A stretch of DNA of 64,000 nt. Source: Mesorhizobium loti. Its GTDB lineage: Bacteria > Pseudomonadota > Alphaproteobacteria > Rhizobiales > Rhizobiaceae. Shown piece after piece: positions 7,745-17,414 of this stretch. The stretch lies in the NCBI RefSeq assembly GCF_013170705.1, contig NZ_CP033334.1, positions 1,054,001 to 1,118,000 of the forward strand, read 5' to 3'. The translations under genes were made by a program, and so were the position numbers. The notes beneath the pieces are model-generated. The model saw nothing but the letters and a program-made list of their open reading frames with translations. It did no database searches and was not told where the DNA came from. Every line of letters starts with the position of its first letter. Within the stretch, counting starts at the first letter, position 1.

Positions 7745-10700
7745 CTACTGAAAATTCCGTCCCTTTGGCATGACACTTTCTGCTTCTTCCGACAGTGTTG
7801 CGAGATCTTGTCTCGCCGGCCCCGTTTGGCTGGAGCGATCCAGACCCTCGCTGGAGGCGTGTCGCGCGCCCGGCTGCCCGGCCCCGCTCACCTTCTCCAG
7901 AAGCACGGTCAGCCAGGGCGTCAGATCCTCGATCTTTTCCGCAACGATATGGATCACACCCGATTCCGACTGCAATTTCCCTGACACCTTCACGAACCGC
8001 GCGCCCATGACGATGGGCCGGAAGCGGGTAAAGGTCCGCTCCCAGAAGATGACGTTGGCGACTGCCTTGTCGTCCTCCAGCGTCAGGAAGATCGCGTTGC
8101 CCTTGCCGGGGCGCTGGCGCACCAGCACCAGCCCGGCAACGGAGACGCGCCTGCCGTCGCGCACGGAAGGCAGGTTGGCATTGGGCGTGACACCGGCGCG
8201 GTCGAGCCGTTCGCGCAGGAAGGCGACCGGATGCGCCTTCAGCGACAGGCCGAGCGAGCGGTAGTCGTGGATGACGTGTTCGCCGAGCGGCATTTTCGGC
8301 AGCTTCGTCTCGGGCTCGAGTTCGCGCAGGCGCAGCGCCGGCTGGTCGAACAGCGGCAGTTTTTCGGCCGCGCTCCTGGCGCCCAGCGCGCGCACCTCCC
8401 ACAGTGCGGCACGGCGGTCGAGGCCGATCGAACGGAAGGCATCGGCCTGCGCCAGCCGCTCGATCTCGTCTACATCGAGGCCGGAGCGCAGCCAGACGTC
8501 CCGGACGGTTTCGTAGCCTGAGCCGCGTCGCGCCACGAATTGCTCCATGCGTTCCTTGGAAAGCCCCTTGATCTGCCGGAAGCCGAGCCGCAGCGCATGG
8601 GACGTCTCGATGACGCCGCGCATCTCGGCATGGCGCGGCAGGATGCGGGCCGGATCGAAAGCCGCCTTTTCCAGGGTGCAGTCCCAGACGGAATAATTGA
8701 CGTCGACCTCGCGGATGTCGACGCCATGGTCGCGCGCGTCGCGTACCAGTTGCGCCGGCTGGTAGAACCCCATCGGTTGCGAATTCAGGATCGCGGCGCA
8801 GAACACGTCGGGATAGAAGGTCTTGAACCAGCACGAGGCATAGACGAGCAGAGCGAAGGAGGCGGCATGGCTTTCGGGAAAGCCGTATTCGCCAAAGCCC
8901 TCGATCTGCTTGAAGCAACGCTCGGCGAAGTCCTTGGTGTAGCCCTTGCCGACCATGCCCTTGATCATTCGATCGCGGTAATTGCCGATGGTGCCGGTGC
9001 GCTTGAAGGTGGCCATGGCACGTCGCAGTTCGTCGGCCTCGCCCGGCTTGAAGCCGCCGGCGACGATGGCGATCTTCATCGCCTGTTCCTGGAATAGCGG
9101 CACGCCCAGCGTCCTGCCGAGGATGTCTTTCAACTCCGCCTTCTGATATTCGGGTTTTTCCTTACCTTGCCGTCGGCGCAGATAGGGATGCACCATATCG
9201 CCCTGGATCGGGCCTGGCCGCACGATCGCGACCTCGATGACAAGGTCATAGAAATCCTTTGGTTTGAGCCTTGGCAGCATCGACATCTGGGCGCGCGATT
9301 CGATCTGGAAGACACCGAGCGTGTCAGCCCGGCCGATCATGTCGTAAACGCGCTTGTCTTCCGGTGGCAAGGTGGCCAGCACATAGGGTTGGCCGTAGTC
9401 ATCCCGCGCCTTCGGATAGTGCTCCGTAAGCAAGGTGAAGGCCCGCTGGAGACAGGTCAGCATGCCGAGCGCCAGGACGTCCACCTTGAGGATCTTCACC
9501 GAGTCGAGATCGTCCTTGTCCCATTCGACCATCTTGCGCTGGTCCATCGCCGTCTTGACGATGGGCACGATCTCGTCGAGGCGGTCCCTGGTGATGACGA
9601 AGCCGCCGACATGCTGGGAGAGGTGACGGGGAAAGCCCATGATCTCGTTGGCGCGTTCCATCACATGCCGTGATGTGGGGTCGCTCCGGTCAAGGCCGCC
9701 GGCGCGGGCTTCCTTTTCGCCGAGTTCCGAGGTCGACCAGCCCCAGATCGAACCCGATAACGACGCCCTGACATCCTCCGACAGCCCCATCGCCTTGGAA
9801 ACCTCGCGCAGTGCAGAGCGGCCGCGATAGCTGATGACAGCGGCGGCCAGCGCGGTACGCTTGCCGCTGTATTTCTCGTAGATGTACTGCATCACCTCTT
9901 CGCGTCGTTCATGCTCGAAGTCGACGTCGATGTCAGGCGGTTCGTTCCTCTCCTCGGAAATGAAGCGCTCGAACAGCGTATCGATCTTGTCCGGACCAAC
10001 CTCGGTGATGCCGATGCAGAAACAGATGATGGAATTGGCGGCAGATCCACGGCCCTGGCAGAGGATATTCTGGCTGCGGGCGAATTTGATGATGTCGTAG
10101 ACGGTCAGGAAATAGCGGGCGTAATTCAGCCGCTCGATCAGAGCGAGCTCTTCCTGGATGCGTTTTATGACGCTGGTGGGGACACCGCCCGGGAAGCGCT
10201 TGGCCGCGCCTTCTCGCGCCAGCCTCTCCAGTTCGGCCTGCGGCCCGAGGCCCGATTCCGTCGGCTCGTCGGGGTAGTTGTACTGGAGGTCGCTGAGCGA
10301 GAAGGCCAGCTCCTCCCCGAAACGCAGCGTCTCGGCCAGCGCTTGCGGGTGCCTGCGGAACAGGCGCGCCATCTCCAGCGGTGGCTTCAGGTGACGCTCG
10401 GCGTTGGCGGTGAGCTCAAGGCCGACCTCTGCGACGGGCGTGTTGAGGCGGATCGCGGTGAGCACATCCTGCAATGGACGCCGTTCCGCCGCGTGGTAGA
10501 GGACATCGTTGGTCGCCATCAGCGGGATGCCGGCACTTTCGGCCAACGCCGCCGCCTGCTCGATCCGGAAACGATCATTGCCCGCATAGTCGGGCGAGAC
10601 GCCAAGCCGCAGGGCCTTGCCGAAACGATCCTTGAGCTGGCGAAGCAGGGCAAGACCGCCTTGCGCGTCCGCCACCAGATCGGGCAGGACCGCCAGCGAC

Positions 10701-11080
10701 ATCAAATCCCCCCATTCCAGGAGGTCGCTGTGCTGGAGAAGCGTGGCGCCCTTTTCGGTTTCGTCACGCAGATTGGCCTGGGTGAGCATGCGGCACAGAT
10801 GCCCCCAGCCCGCACGGTTCCGGGGATAGGCGAGAATGTCCGGCGTGCCGTCGCCGAAAACCAGCCGGCAGCCGGGGTGATAGGAGAGTTTTTCGACCTT
10901 GGCCTGCTGCCAGGCGCGCACCACGCCGGCAACCGTGTTGCGGTCGGCAAGGCCGATCGCGGAGAAGCCCAGCAGCTTGGCCGCGACCACCAGTTCCTCC
11001 GGCTTGGAGGCGCCGCGCAGGAAGGAGAAATTCGACTGGATGCCGAACTCGGCATAGGGGATGACGGTCAGCGCGTTCAT
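7745..11080 (-). CDS. dnaE2: Error-prone DNA polymerase DnaE2 (ImuC)
   Basis: A 1111-residue C-family DNA polymerase that carries out error-prone translesion synthesis in the SOS response together with ImuA and ImuB. The PHP domain starts near residue 10 ([17 protein letters not shown]), the polymerase catalytic acidic residues lie in [16 protein letters not shown] (about residue 385), and a tudor-like/OB region with [20 protein letters not shown] is near residue 1000. Length fits the DnaE2 family and is shorter than replicative DnaE. Its start overlaps the imuB stop by 4 bases (7745-11080 against 11077), so the two are translationally coupled. It is driven from the imuA promoter with the LexA box at 13556-13570. 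Confidence 0.96.
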   Translation of the reverse strand: MNALTVIPYAEFGIQSNFSFLRGASKPEELVVAAKLLGFSAIGLADRNTVAGVVRAWQQAKVEKLSYHPGCRLVFGDGTPDILAYPRNRAGWGHLCRMLTQANLRDETEKGATLLQHSDLLEWGDLMSLAVLPDLVADAQGGLALLRQLKDRFGKALRLGVSPDYAGNDRFRIEQAAALAESAGIPLMATNDVLYHAAERRPLQDVLTAIRLNTPVAEVGLELTANAERHLKPPLEMARLFRRHPQALAETLRFGEELAFSLSDLQYNYPDEPTESGLGPQAELERLAREGAAKRFPGGVPTSVIKRIQEELALIERLNYARYFLTVYDIIKFARSQNILCQGRGSAANSIICFCIGITEVGPDKIDTLFERFISEERNEPPDIDVDFEHERREEVMQYIYEKYSGKRTALAAAVISYRGRSALREVSKAMGLSEDVRASLSGSIWGWSTSELGEKEARAGGLDRSDPTSRHVMERANEIMGFPRHLSQHVGGFVITRDRLDEIVPIVKTAMDQRKMVEWDKDDLDSVKILKVDVLALGMLTCLQRAFTLLTEHYPKARDDYGQPYVLATLPPEDKRVYDMIGRADTLGVFQIESRAQMSMLPRLKPKDFYDLVIEVAIVRPGPIQGDMVHPYLRRRQGKEKPEYQKAELKDILGRTLGVPLFQEQAMKIAIVAGGFKPGEADELRRAMATFKRTGTIGNYRDRMIKGMVGKGYTKDFAERCFKQIEGFGEYGFPESHAASFALLVYASCWFKTFYPDVFCAAILNSQPMGFYQPAQLVRDARDHGVDIREVDVNYSVWDCTLEKAAFDPARILPRHAEMRGVIETSHALRLGFRQIKGLSKERMEQFVARRGSGYETVRDVWLRSGLDVDEIERLAQADAFRSIGLDRRAALWEVRALGARSAAEKLPLFDQPALRLRELEPETKLPKMPLGEHVIHDYRSLGLSLKAHPVAFLRERLDRAGVTPNANLPSVRDGRRVSVAGLVLVRQRPGKGNAIFLTLEDDKAVANVIFWERTFTRFRPIVMGARFVKVSGKLQSESGVIHIVAEKIEDLTPWLTVLLEKVSGAGQPGARHASSEGLDRSSQTGPARQDLATLSEEAESVMPKGRNFQ

Positions 11081-12708
11081 GCGAAGACCCCGTGCATGAA
11101 CCAGCGCGGCGGCACCCGGGGGTTGCCATAAAGGCCTTGCCGGTAGAGCCAGAAGCGGCGGCCGTCGGCATCCTCGATGCGGAAATAGTCACGGGTGGAT
11201 GTGGCCGGATCGCTTGACGCCTCCCGCCACCATTCGGCGGCGATGCGTTCCGGACCCTCGACGCGGGTGACGCGGTAGAGCGCGCGCCGCCAGCGGAAGT
11301 GCAGCGGCGGCCCCTCCGGCATTTCGGTAGCGGGCACCTCGATGGGCTCGGGCGCGCGGAACAGCCGGATCGGCCGTTCCGGCGGGAAGATGGTTTTGGG
11401 CGCCTGCATCCTGTCCGGCTTCCTAGGCGGCGTGGTCCGGCGCGGGGCCTCGGTGAAAGGAATGATGGCGACGGCGCGTTCCGGCAGATGGCTTTCCACG
11501 GCGACCGGCTGCAGGACCGCGCCTTCGCCGAGCCGGGCGCGGATGCGGTCGGCGAACAGCGCGATGTCGGCGCCGTCGTCGGTCACGTCGCCCGTCAGGT
11601 CGGCCTGCGCCATGTCGAAGGCGGCGGCGGCCAGCACGGAGAGCCGCACCAGGTCGAAGCCATAGCCAGCATCGATACCTTGCTCGAGTGCCGCCAGCCT
11701 TTCATGGAACAGCTTCTGGATCAGCCGGGGATCGCGCATCGGCCGCGAGGTACCCAGAGCAATGCGGCTGACCGCGCCGTCGACGCGGAAGAGCAGCAGC
11801 GCCAGCGTCCGGGCGCCCTCGCCACGGCGCTCGAGATCGGTCTTCAAGGTCGTCGCCAGCAGGCCGACCAGGCGTTCGATGTCCTCGATCAGCGTGACGG
11901 GCTCGGCGAGATGGCGCTCGACCGAAAGCGGCGCGACGGGAAGACGCGGCGAGACCGCCTCGTCGAGACGGCCAAGCGCCTGGTCGAGGCGCAGCAGCAG
12001 GGCGGCGCCGAAGCGGCGGGCGAGCGGCGCGCGCGGTGCCGCCATGACGGCGCCCGCCGTGCGCAGGCCGACGCTCTCCAGGCTGGCGCGGGTTTCCGGC
12101 GCTATGCGCAATGCGGCGAGCGGCAAGGGTGCCAGCAGTGCTTCCTCCTCGCCCCCGGCGACGATGCGGTCGCCGCAAAAGCGTGCCGCCGCCCAGGCCG
12201 CTCCCGGCGTCGGGGCAAGGCCGGCGCGGACATCGAACCCCTGATGGAAGAAGCGCGACAGGATGTCGTCGAGCATGGCGCGTTCGCCGCCGAACAGATG
12301 GGTGCAGCCGGTGACGTCGAGGAACAGGCCGTCCGTCCCGTCCAGCGCCACCAGCGGGGTGTAGCGGTCGCACCAGTCGGCAAGGCCTTCGAGCAGGCGG
12401 CGGTCGGCTTCCGGATCGGCCTCGACGATGTCGATCGACGGATGCATGGCGCGCGCATCGGCAATGCCCATGTCGCGCTTCAGGTGCAGCGCCTCAGCCC
12501 GCTCGTCGAGGGCCGAAATGCGTTGCGCGTTGCCCTGGCGGTGGCTGACCACCAGTGGCGGATGATCCGACGACGGCCGGGAACGCCAGGACCGCCCCAG
12601 ACGCTGCCGCAGGATCCTTTCGGCTGCCAAGTAGGGAAACCACAGCGACAGGATCCTTTGCCCGTTCCCGTTTTTCCTCGCCTCTTCTTTCGTCGAATGC
12701 GCGTTCAT
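11077..12708 (-). CDS. imuB: ImuB, Y-family polymerase-like translesion protein
   Basis: A 543-residue DinB-like protein that in known ImuABC systems lacks polymerase activity and links DnaE2 to the beta clamp. Visible are [19 protein letters not shown] at the start, [38 protein letters not shown] and a Y-family little-finger region. RPIRLF near residue 440 resembles a degenerate clamp-binding motif. I chose the ATG at 12706-12708; the open frame runs further upstream but is only Arg/Pro/Ser-rich shadow of imuA. The gene overlaps the 3' end of imuA by 215 bases in another frame and dnaE2 by 4 bases. Confidence 0.93.
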   Translation of the reverse strand: MNAHSTKEEARKNGNGQRILSLWFPYLAAERILRQRLGRSWRSRPSSDHPPLVVSHRQGNAQRISALDERAEALHLKRDMGIADARAMHPSIDIVEADPEADRRLLEGLADWCDRYTPLVALDGTDGLFLDVTGCTHLFGGERAMLDDILSRFFHQGFDVRAGLAPTPGAAWAAARFCGDRIVAGGEEEALLAPLPLAALRIAPETRASLESVGLRTAGAVMAAPRAPLARRFGAALLLRLDQALGRLDEAVSPRLPVAPLSVERHLAEPVTLIEDIERLVGLLATTLKTDLERRGEGARTLALLLFRVDGAVSRIALGTSRPMRDPRLIQKLFHERLAALEQGIDAGYGFDLVRLSVLAAAAFDMAQADLTGDVTDDGADIALFADRIRARLGEGAVLQPVAVESHLPERAVAIIPFTEAPRRTTPPRKPDRMQAPKTIFPPERPIRLFRAPEPIEVPATEMPEGPPLHFRWRRALYRVTRVEGPERIAAEWWREASSDPATSTRDYFRIEDADGRRFWLYRQGLYGNPRVPPRWFMHGVFA

Positions 12709-13531
12709 CGGGGTTCCACTCCAGTGTGAATTGTCCTGGCAAGGCCGTGCGGCTCTTGCCGATGGTAATGGTGAAGGCAGGGCGGCCGATCGAACCGGCG
12801 AGCGGCCCGGCGACCGTGGCGCGCGGCACGGCCGGCGCCGACGCGACGATGAGGCGGACGGGCGCCGCCGTCGGTTCTGGCTCGGCCGCCTGCCGCAGCA
12901 GGAACACCGGCCGGCCGGCGCTTGCCGCCCTTGCATGCAGCCGGCGCGTCGCGGTCAGGTCCAGCCGCTGCGGGTTGCCGCGAATTTCCAGGATGACGGC
13001 GGCGAGTGCCGTCATCCTGGCGGCCTCCTCGGCGACCCACAACGCATCGACGAGCCTGGGCGCCTCGGAAAACAGCAATTGCCCGGGTTCGATGCCGAAC
13101 GCGGCATGCAGCCCCCTGGCATAGGGAAAGCCGGCCTCGCCAAAGATCTCCGATGTACCGATCCACAGCACCGGCAGCCCGTGTGCCTGCTTCAGGATCA
13201 GGCTGGTGAGCGACAGAGCGAAGCCCGCAACGGCTCCGGCATCACGGGTTTGCCCGCCATGGATTTCGCTCAAGGCGGCTTTCGGCAAGCCGCCGCTCAG
13301 GGCGGCATCGAGGCGCTCGACGCCGGTTGGCAGGAAGGCATCCGGCAAGGCCGCGGCAAGGCCGCGCCGGACGATCGTGAGGTCGGCACTGGACGTGACA
13401 TCGGCGCTGGCGTCGGCATCAAGCGGCGCGCCAGCCGGCGCCTGCAGGCGCTCGGGCAGCGTTTCCTCGATTTTCGCGATCTGGCGGCGCAGGGCAAAAA
13501 CAGTCTCCCGCGCCACGGCGCTCATCGCCAT
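12494..13531 (-). CDS. imuA: ImuA, RecA-like translesion accessory protein
   Basis: A 345-residue RecA/SulA-like accessory factor of the mutasome. The conserved core runs from LPTGVERLDAALSGGLPKAALSEIHG through GLPVLWIGTSEIFGEAGFPYARGL and LILEIRGNPQRLDLTATRRL-like helices to [16 protein letters not shown] near residue 275. About 70 residues beyond that point, rich in Pro, Gly and Ala, are encoded in DNA that also encodes the imuB N-terminus. GGAAG lies 9 bases before the ATG at 13531. It is the first gene of the imuA-imuB-dnaE2 operon, 24 bases downstream of a LexA box. Confidence 0.92.
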   Translation of the reverse strand: MAMSAVARETVFALRRQIAKIEETLPERLQAPAGAPLDADASADVTSSADLTIVRRGLAAALPDAFLPTGVERLDAALSGGLPKAALSEIHGGQTRDAGAVAGFALSLTSLILKQAHGLPVLWIGTSEIFGEAGFPYARGLHAAFGIEPGQLLFSEAPRLVDALWVAEEAARMTALAAVILEIRGNPQRLDLTATRRLHARAASAGRPVFLLRQAAEPEPTAAPVRLIVASAPAVPRATVAGPLAGSIGRPAFTITIGKSRTALPGQFTLEWNPDERAFDERRGEEKRERAKDPVAVVSLLGSRKDPAAASGAVLAFPAVVGSSATGGQPPPGQRATHFGPRRAG

Positions 13532-13555
13532 GACGGTCAGCTTCCACTCACAATT

Positions 13556-13570
13556 GTTCCTGTTATGTTC
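13556..13570 (-). promoter_or_regulatory. LexA (SOS) box of the imuABC operon
   Basis: The sequence GTTC-CTGTTAT-GTTC matches exactly the GTTC-N7-GTTC operator used by LexA in Alphaproteobacteria. It lies 24 bases upstream of the imuA start. Known imuA-imuB-dnaE2 cassettes are LexA-repressed, so sequence and context agree: the operon should be induced by DNA damage. Confidence 0.9.
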
Positions 13571-13703
13571 CTATAGATTCCAGAGGGCGATTGAAGAGTC
13601 AAGCAGAGTCACAAGGAATTTATTCCTCATCCCTGCGCGCCTCATCCCTCTTATTTGCCTCGACCGGTGCGAAAGCCTATATGCCGGGATCAAAGGACAA
13701 AGC

Positions 13704-14126
13704 ATGGCCCGCATCTACAAGACCCGCACCTGGCACGGCGAACTTGCGCCCTCGATGGAGGAGCTGGAGTTCCTCGCGCTGGAGGCCTATGCCCATTTGC
13801 CGGAGGAGTTTCGCAAGCTGACCGGCGAGATCGTCATCCAGATCGCCGAGTTCCCGACCGACGAAATCATGGACGACCTGTCGCTGGAAACGCCGTTCGA
13901 CCTGCTCGGCCTGTTCGAGGGACGCGGCATCGCCGAGCGCTGGAACCCGCAGACCGGCGAAGGCCCGAACCGCATCACGCTCTATCGCCGCGCCATGCTC
14001 GACTACTGGGCCGAAAACGAGGAAACGCTGGGCGACATCGTCACCCATGTGCTGATCCACGAGATCGGCCACCATTTCGGCCTGTCGGACGATGATATGG
14101 AGCGGATCGAGGAAGCGGCTGAATAG
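13704..14126 (+). CDS. Zincin-like metallopeptidase family protein
   Basis: A 140-residue member of the short zincin family (DUF1025/PF06262 type). The HExxH zinc site is present as HVLIHEIGHHFGLSDDDMERIE near the C-terminus, preceded by RITLYRRAMLDYW. The N-terminus MARIYKTRTWHGELAPS fits the family length. The ATG at 13704 is preceded by AAAGGA; the long upstream extension of the frame is only antisense to imuA. Proteolytic activity is not established for this family. It reads away from the imu operon and shares the intergenic region with it. Confidence 0.85.
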   Translation: MARIYKTRTWHGELAPSMEELEFLALEAYAHLPEEFRKLTGEIVIQIAEFPTDEIMDDLSLETPFDLLGLFEGRGIAERWNPQTGEGPNRITLYRRAMLDYWAENEETLGDIVTHVLIHEIGHHFGLSDDDMERIEEAAE

Positions 14127-14145
14127 GCTCGAAGAGAGGAAGCCC

Positions 14146-14352
14146 CTACCAGTCGCTGAGCTTGGTGTCCGGCCCGTATTCCTGGCCGTCGACATCCTTC
14201 ACCACGGCCTGGCCGCAACGCATGGTCTTGGCTTTCTTGTCATAGGCATAGGTCGGCGAGCCGAACAGGTGCCAGCCCTTGTTCAGCGCCGCCGTCACCT
14301 TGTGGCAGAAGCTGGCGTCGTCCGGGCCGGTCAGAAAGCGGTAGAGTTTCAT
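14146..14352 (-). CDS. DUF1737 domain small protein
   Basis: A 68-residue protein of the DUF1737 family: MKLYRFLTGPDDASFCHKV, NKGWHLFGSPTYAYD and the CGQAVVKD segment are typical. It is likely soluble and cytosolic. It lies 36 bases downstream of the CoA ester lyase gene on the same strand, so they may be co-transcribed. The family has no established function. Confidence 0.85.
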   Translation of the reverse strand: MKLYRFLTGPDDASFCHKVTAALNKGWHLFGSPTYAYDKKAKTMRCGQAVVKDVDGQEYGPDTKLSDW

Positions 14353-14388
14353 TTTCTCAAGTCCTGTCGTGAATGAACTTGGCCGCGA

Positions 14389-15270
14389 TCATGCGCCGAT
14401 GGCGGCCGCCTTCGCCAGCAGTTTTTCGGCCTGCGCCAGGTGCAGCCGCTCGACCATTCTGCCATTCAGCGCGATCACGCCCTTGCCGCTGTTTTCGGCA
14501 AGGGCAAACGCGTCCTTCACCAGGCGCGCCTCGGTCAGCGCCGCCGGCGCCGGCGCGAAGGCGCGGTTCGCCGCGTCGATCTGGGCCGGATGGATGAGGG
14601 TCTTGCCATCGAAGCCCATGGCCGCCGCTTCCGCGCACTCGCGGGCAAAGGCGTCGAGGTCGCGAAAATCGTTGACCACGCCGTCGAGCATGTCGAGACC
14701 GCCGGCGCGCGCGGCCAGCACCATCTGCATCAGCCATGGCACGAGGTAGCGCCGGTCCGGCGTCGCCAGCACGCCGGTGTCCTTGGCCAGGTCATTCGTT
14801 CCGGCAACGAAACAATTGAGCCGTGAGGCCGGATCGCGGCCAAGCTCGGCGATCGCGCCGATGTTGAGCATGGCCTTGGGCGTCTCGATCATCGCCCACA
14901 GCTTCACGCTGTCGGGGGCAAAATTGTCATCGAGCACGTCGCCGACCTCAAGGATATCGCGCGGTGTGGCGACCTTGGACAACAGGATGCCGTCGGGCTC
15001 GAATCTTGCCGCGGCCAGCAGGTCGTCGGCGCCCCATTCGCTGGCCAGCGCGTTGACGCGCACCACCATCTCGCAGCGTCTAGCGGGGCGATTGGCGAAA
15101 ATTCCCGCCAGCTTGTCGCGAGCGGCGATCTTGTCGGCCGGGGCGACGGCATCCTCGAGGTCGATGATGACGGCGTCGCAGGCAAGCTGCGCGATCTTGG
15201 CCAGCGCCTTGTCGTTGGAGGCCGGGACGTAGAGCACCGAGCGGCGCGGGCGGTAGGGTTCGGTTGTCAT
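14389..15270 (-). CDS. CoA ester lyase, HpcH/HpaI (citrate lyase beta/malyl-CoA lyase type)
   Basis: A 293-residue TIM-barrel lyase of the citrate lyase beta-subunit/malyl-CoA lyase group, which splits CoA esters such as malyl-, methylmalyl- or citramalyl-CoA with Mg2+. Motifs include RRSVLYVPASNDKAL, DAVIIDLEDAVAP (metal Asp/Glu), KLWAMIETPKAMLN (metal Glu), FVAGTNDLAKDTG and DGKTLIHPAQID. The ATG at 15268-15270 starts exactly where family homology begins. There is no citE/citF neighbourhood, so a stand-alone lyase is more likely than a citrate lyase subunit. The substrate is not decidable here. Confidence 0.88.
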   Translation of the reverse strand: MTTEPYRPRRSVLYVPASNDKALAKIAQLACDAVIIDLEDAVAPADKIAARDKLAGIFANRPARRCEMVVRVNALASEWGADDLLAAARFEPDGILLSKVATPRDILEVGDVLDDNFAPDSVKLWAMIETPKAMLNIGAIAELGRDPASRLNCFVAGTNDLAKDTGVLATPDRRYLVPWLMQMVLAARAGGLDMLDGVVNDFRDLDAFARECAEAAAMGFDGKTLIHPAQIDAANRAFAPAPAALTEARLVKDAFALAENSGKGVIALNGRMVERLHLAQAEKLLAKAAAIGA

Positions 15271-15390
15271 GCTCGATCTATGCCGCCTGTGGGCGGGTGA
15301 GGCAAGCGTCCGACCGGTACCTGACACGAGCCAACCGCGAAAGCTTGCGCTCCCTTGCCTTCCGTTCTCTGCAGCTGTTGCGGAAGCGGT

Positions 15391-15586
15391 CTTTCCTCTC
15401 CCCCGTCGATCGGGGAAGAGGTGTCGAGCGAAGCTCGACGGAGTGGGGGTCGATCCTTGGGTGCTAGGCGAGGCGATGCTTGCGCCTAGCGCCCTTCCTA
15501 TGTCCGTTCGCGGCGTTTGCCAGGTGGTTCCCCCACTCCGTCTCGGCTTCGCCGAGCCACCTCCCCCCTCCGGAGGGAGAGGAAAG
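15391..15586. repeat. MITE-like element with 12-bp perfect terminal inverted repeats
   Basis: The 402-base gap 15271-15672 holds this 196-bp element. Its ends are perfect 12-bp inverted repeats (CTTTCCTCTCCC at 15391-15402, its complement at 15575-15586). Inside are further stem-loops, such as GAGCGAAGCTC, TCGGCTTCGCCGA and a pair CCCCCACTCCG / CGGAGTGGGGG. This is a common form of rhizobial intergenic palindrome. No protein is supported in the rest of the gap. Confidence 0.75.
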
Positions 15587-15672
15587 AGCCCTGCACGAAA
15601 ACTGCACAGGCCTGCGGAAAAGCTCCTCGGATCCGCCGCATCGCTTCCCCACCGGCCTGCGAGACGGGGGGC

Positions 15673-15867
15673 ATGCACAAGCGAGCAAAAACCTGGTCCC
15701 TGCCCTACCGGCTGCGCAGCGACGGCTGGTGGATGGCCGATCCGCCGCGCGCTAATCCCGCGGCGATCCTCATTCCCTTTGTCCGCAAGAGCCCGCCGCC
15801 AATGCGGTCGGCCGCGATCTGGCCAGATGCCATCAGGCCAGATGCCATCAGGAAGGTCCGCTCATGA
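15673..15867 (+). CDS. Possible 64-residue small protein upstream of DUF4173 gene
   Basis: An open frame of 64 residues (starting MHKRAKTWSLPYRLRSDGWW) ends at 15867, overlapping the ATG of the DUF4173 gene by 4 bases, the arrangement of translational coupling. Its 3' end contains two tandem copies of a 15-bp unit (15823-15837 and 15838-15852), giving a repeated PDAIR. No family is recognised, the ribosome site is unclear, and it could be non-coding leader sequence. Confidence 0.35.
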   Translation: MHKRAKTWSLPYRLRSDGWWMADPPRANPAAILIPFVRKSPPPMRSAAIWPDAIRPDAIRKVRS

Positions 15868-17411
15868 CATCGTTCTTCACAGCGGCACCAAGCTATTGCA
15901 GCCGCTTCGGCGTTGCCGTGCTGCTGGTCGTGCTGGCGGATTTTCTCTTCTATGGCCAGCCCGCCGCCATCACGGTTTTCCTGTTCGCCCTCCTGGTCGC
16001 CGCCGCGGTCGTGGCGGTGCATCCCGCGGCCTTCAGCGACGGCAGGGTCTGGCTCAAGCCCGCCGCCTTGCTTGTCGCGTTGCTGCCGCTCGCCGAAAAC
16101 GTCAGCGCCCTGTCGGTAGCGATCGCGCTGGCGGCCCTGGTCGTGTTCGTGCTTTCGCTGAGCGGCCGCTTGCGACACCGCATCGCCCGCATTGCCGGCC
16201 AGATCGTACTGTTCTGGCTGGCGGCCCCGTTCCGGTTCGCCAATGATTTCATCCGCTGGCGCAAGACCGCGCGCCGGTTCGGCGGGCGCCGTATCCGGCT
16301 GGCGGCGATCGCCGTCTGGGTGATGCCGCTGACGCTGGGCGCTGTCTTCCTGGCGCTGTTCGGCGCCGCCAATCCGGTCATCGATTACTGGCTGTCGCTG
16401 ATCGACCTGATGAAACTGCTCGATCTCATCCAGCTGGCGCGGATTGCCTTCTGGCTGTTCGTGCTCGCCGGCGTCTGGGCTTTTCTGCGGCCACGCCTGC
16501 CGCGATTCCGGCTGCGCACCCCTCGGCCGAACCATCCCCCTGCCGATGCCCAACCGGCAGCCGTCCCGGACAGGCACGTCGTCGAGGACATAGTGTTCGG
16601 CAAGGCAGCCATCCTGCGCGCGCTCGTCGTCTTCAACATCCTGTTCGCGCTGCAGACCGGGCTCGACGCCACCTATCTGTGGGGCGGGGTCGCGCTTCCC
16701 GACGGGTTGAGCTACGCCGCCTATGCGCATCGCGGCGCCTATCCCTTGATCGTCACGGCGCTGCTTGCCGCCGGTTTTGTCCTTGCGGCGCTCAGGCCCG
16801 GCAGCGAGACCTCAGGGGATCCCGTCATCCGCCGGCTGGTCTATGCCTGGGTGGCGCAGAACATCATGCTGGTCATCTCGTCGATCCTGCGGCTCGACCT
16901 CTATGTCGGCATCTACGCGCTGACCTACTGGCGCATCGCCGCCTTCGTCTGGATGGTGCTGGTGGCGGCGGGCCTTGTGCTGATCATCGCCCGCATCGCG
17001 CTTGGAAAATCCAATGAATGGCTCTTGTCCGCCAATCTTCTGACGTTATCGGCGATGCTTTATGCCTGCTGCTTCATCAACTTCGCGGCCACGATCGCCA
17101 ACTACAATGTCGACCATTCCTTCGAAATGACCGGCCAGGGCATTCCCCTCGACGCCTGGTATCTGCGCTCGCTCGGTCCGGGCGCGTTTGCGGCGCTCGA
17201 TCGGTTCTTCGATCATCAGGGCAAAACGCCTGCCGCGGGCGCTGTCCGCGAACTTGAAGGATTGCGGGCCAGTGACGAAGACTGGTATCGCACCGTCCAG
17301 CAGAACTGGCGTGCCTGGAGCTTTCGCGACTGGCGCCTGCTTCGATATCTCGACAGCAAGGGGTCGCTCGTGCTTCCTCAGCCTCCGCAACCTTCCTTGC
17401 CGGGCCGCTGA
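15864..17411 (+). CDS. DUF4173 multi-pass membrane protein
   Basis: A 515-residue inner-membrane protein with about ten to twelve predicted hydrophobic helices, most of the length. The hallmark is DATYLWGGVALPDG then YAHRGAYPLIVTALLAAGFVL near residues 275-315, as in DUF4173 (PF13687). A soluble C-terminal tail of about 80 residues follows FDHQGKTPAAG. AGGAAGG precedes the ATG, formed at the end of a 15-bp tandem duplication. A response regulator begins 3 bases after its stop and a histidine kinase follows, so the three probably form one operon in which this protein may be a sensor partner or output. That role is inferred. Confidence 0.85.
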   Translation: MTSFFTAAPSYCSRFGVAVLLVVLADFLFYGQPAAITVFLFALLVAAAVVAVHPAAFSDGRVWLKPAALLVALLPLAENVSALSVAIALAALVVFVLSLSGRLRHRIARIAGQIVLFWLAAPFRFANDFIRWRKTARRFGGRRIRLAAIAVWVMPLTLGAVFLALFGAANPVIDYWLSLIDLMKLLDLIQLARIAFWLFVLAGVWAFLRPRLPRFRLRTPRPNHPPADAQPAAVPDRHVVEDIVFGKAAILRALVVFNILFALQTGLDATYLWGGVALPDGLSYAAYAHRGAYPLIVTALLAAGFVLAALRPGSETSGDPVIRRLVYAWVAQNIMLVISSILRLDLYVGIYALTYWRIAAFVWMVLVAAGLVLIIARIALGKSNEWLLSANLLTLSAMLYACCFINFAATIANYNVDHSFEMTGQGIPLDAWYLRSLGPGAFAALDRFFDHQGKTPAAGAVRELEGLRASDEDWYRTVQQNWRAWSFRDWRLLRYLDSKGSLVLPQPPQPSLPGR

Positions 17412-17414
17412 TCC

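Noticed and set aside
9911..12729. Two frames of over 400 codons opposite dnaE2 and imuB
   Set aside because: Antisense to well-recognised genes; no ribosome sites or motifs.
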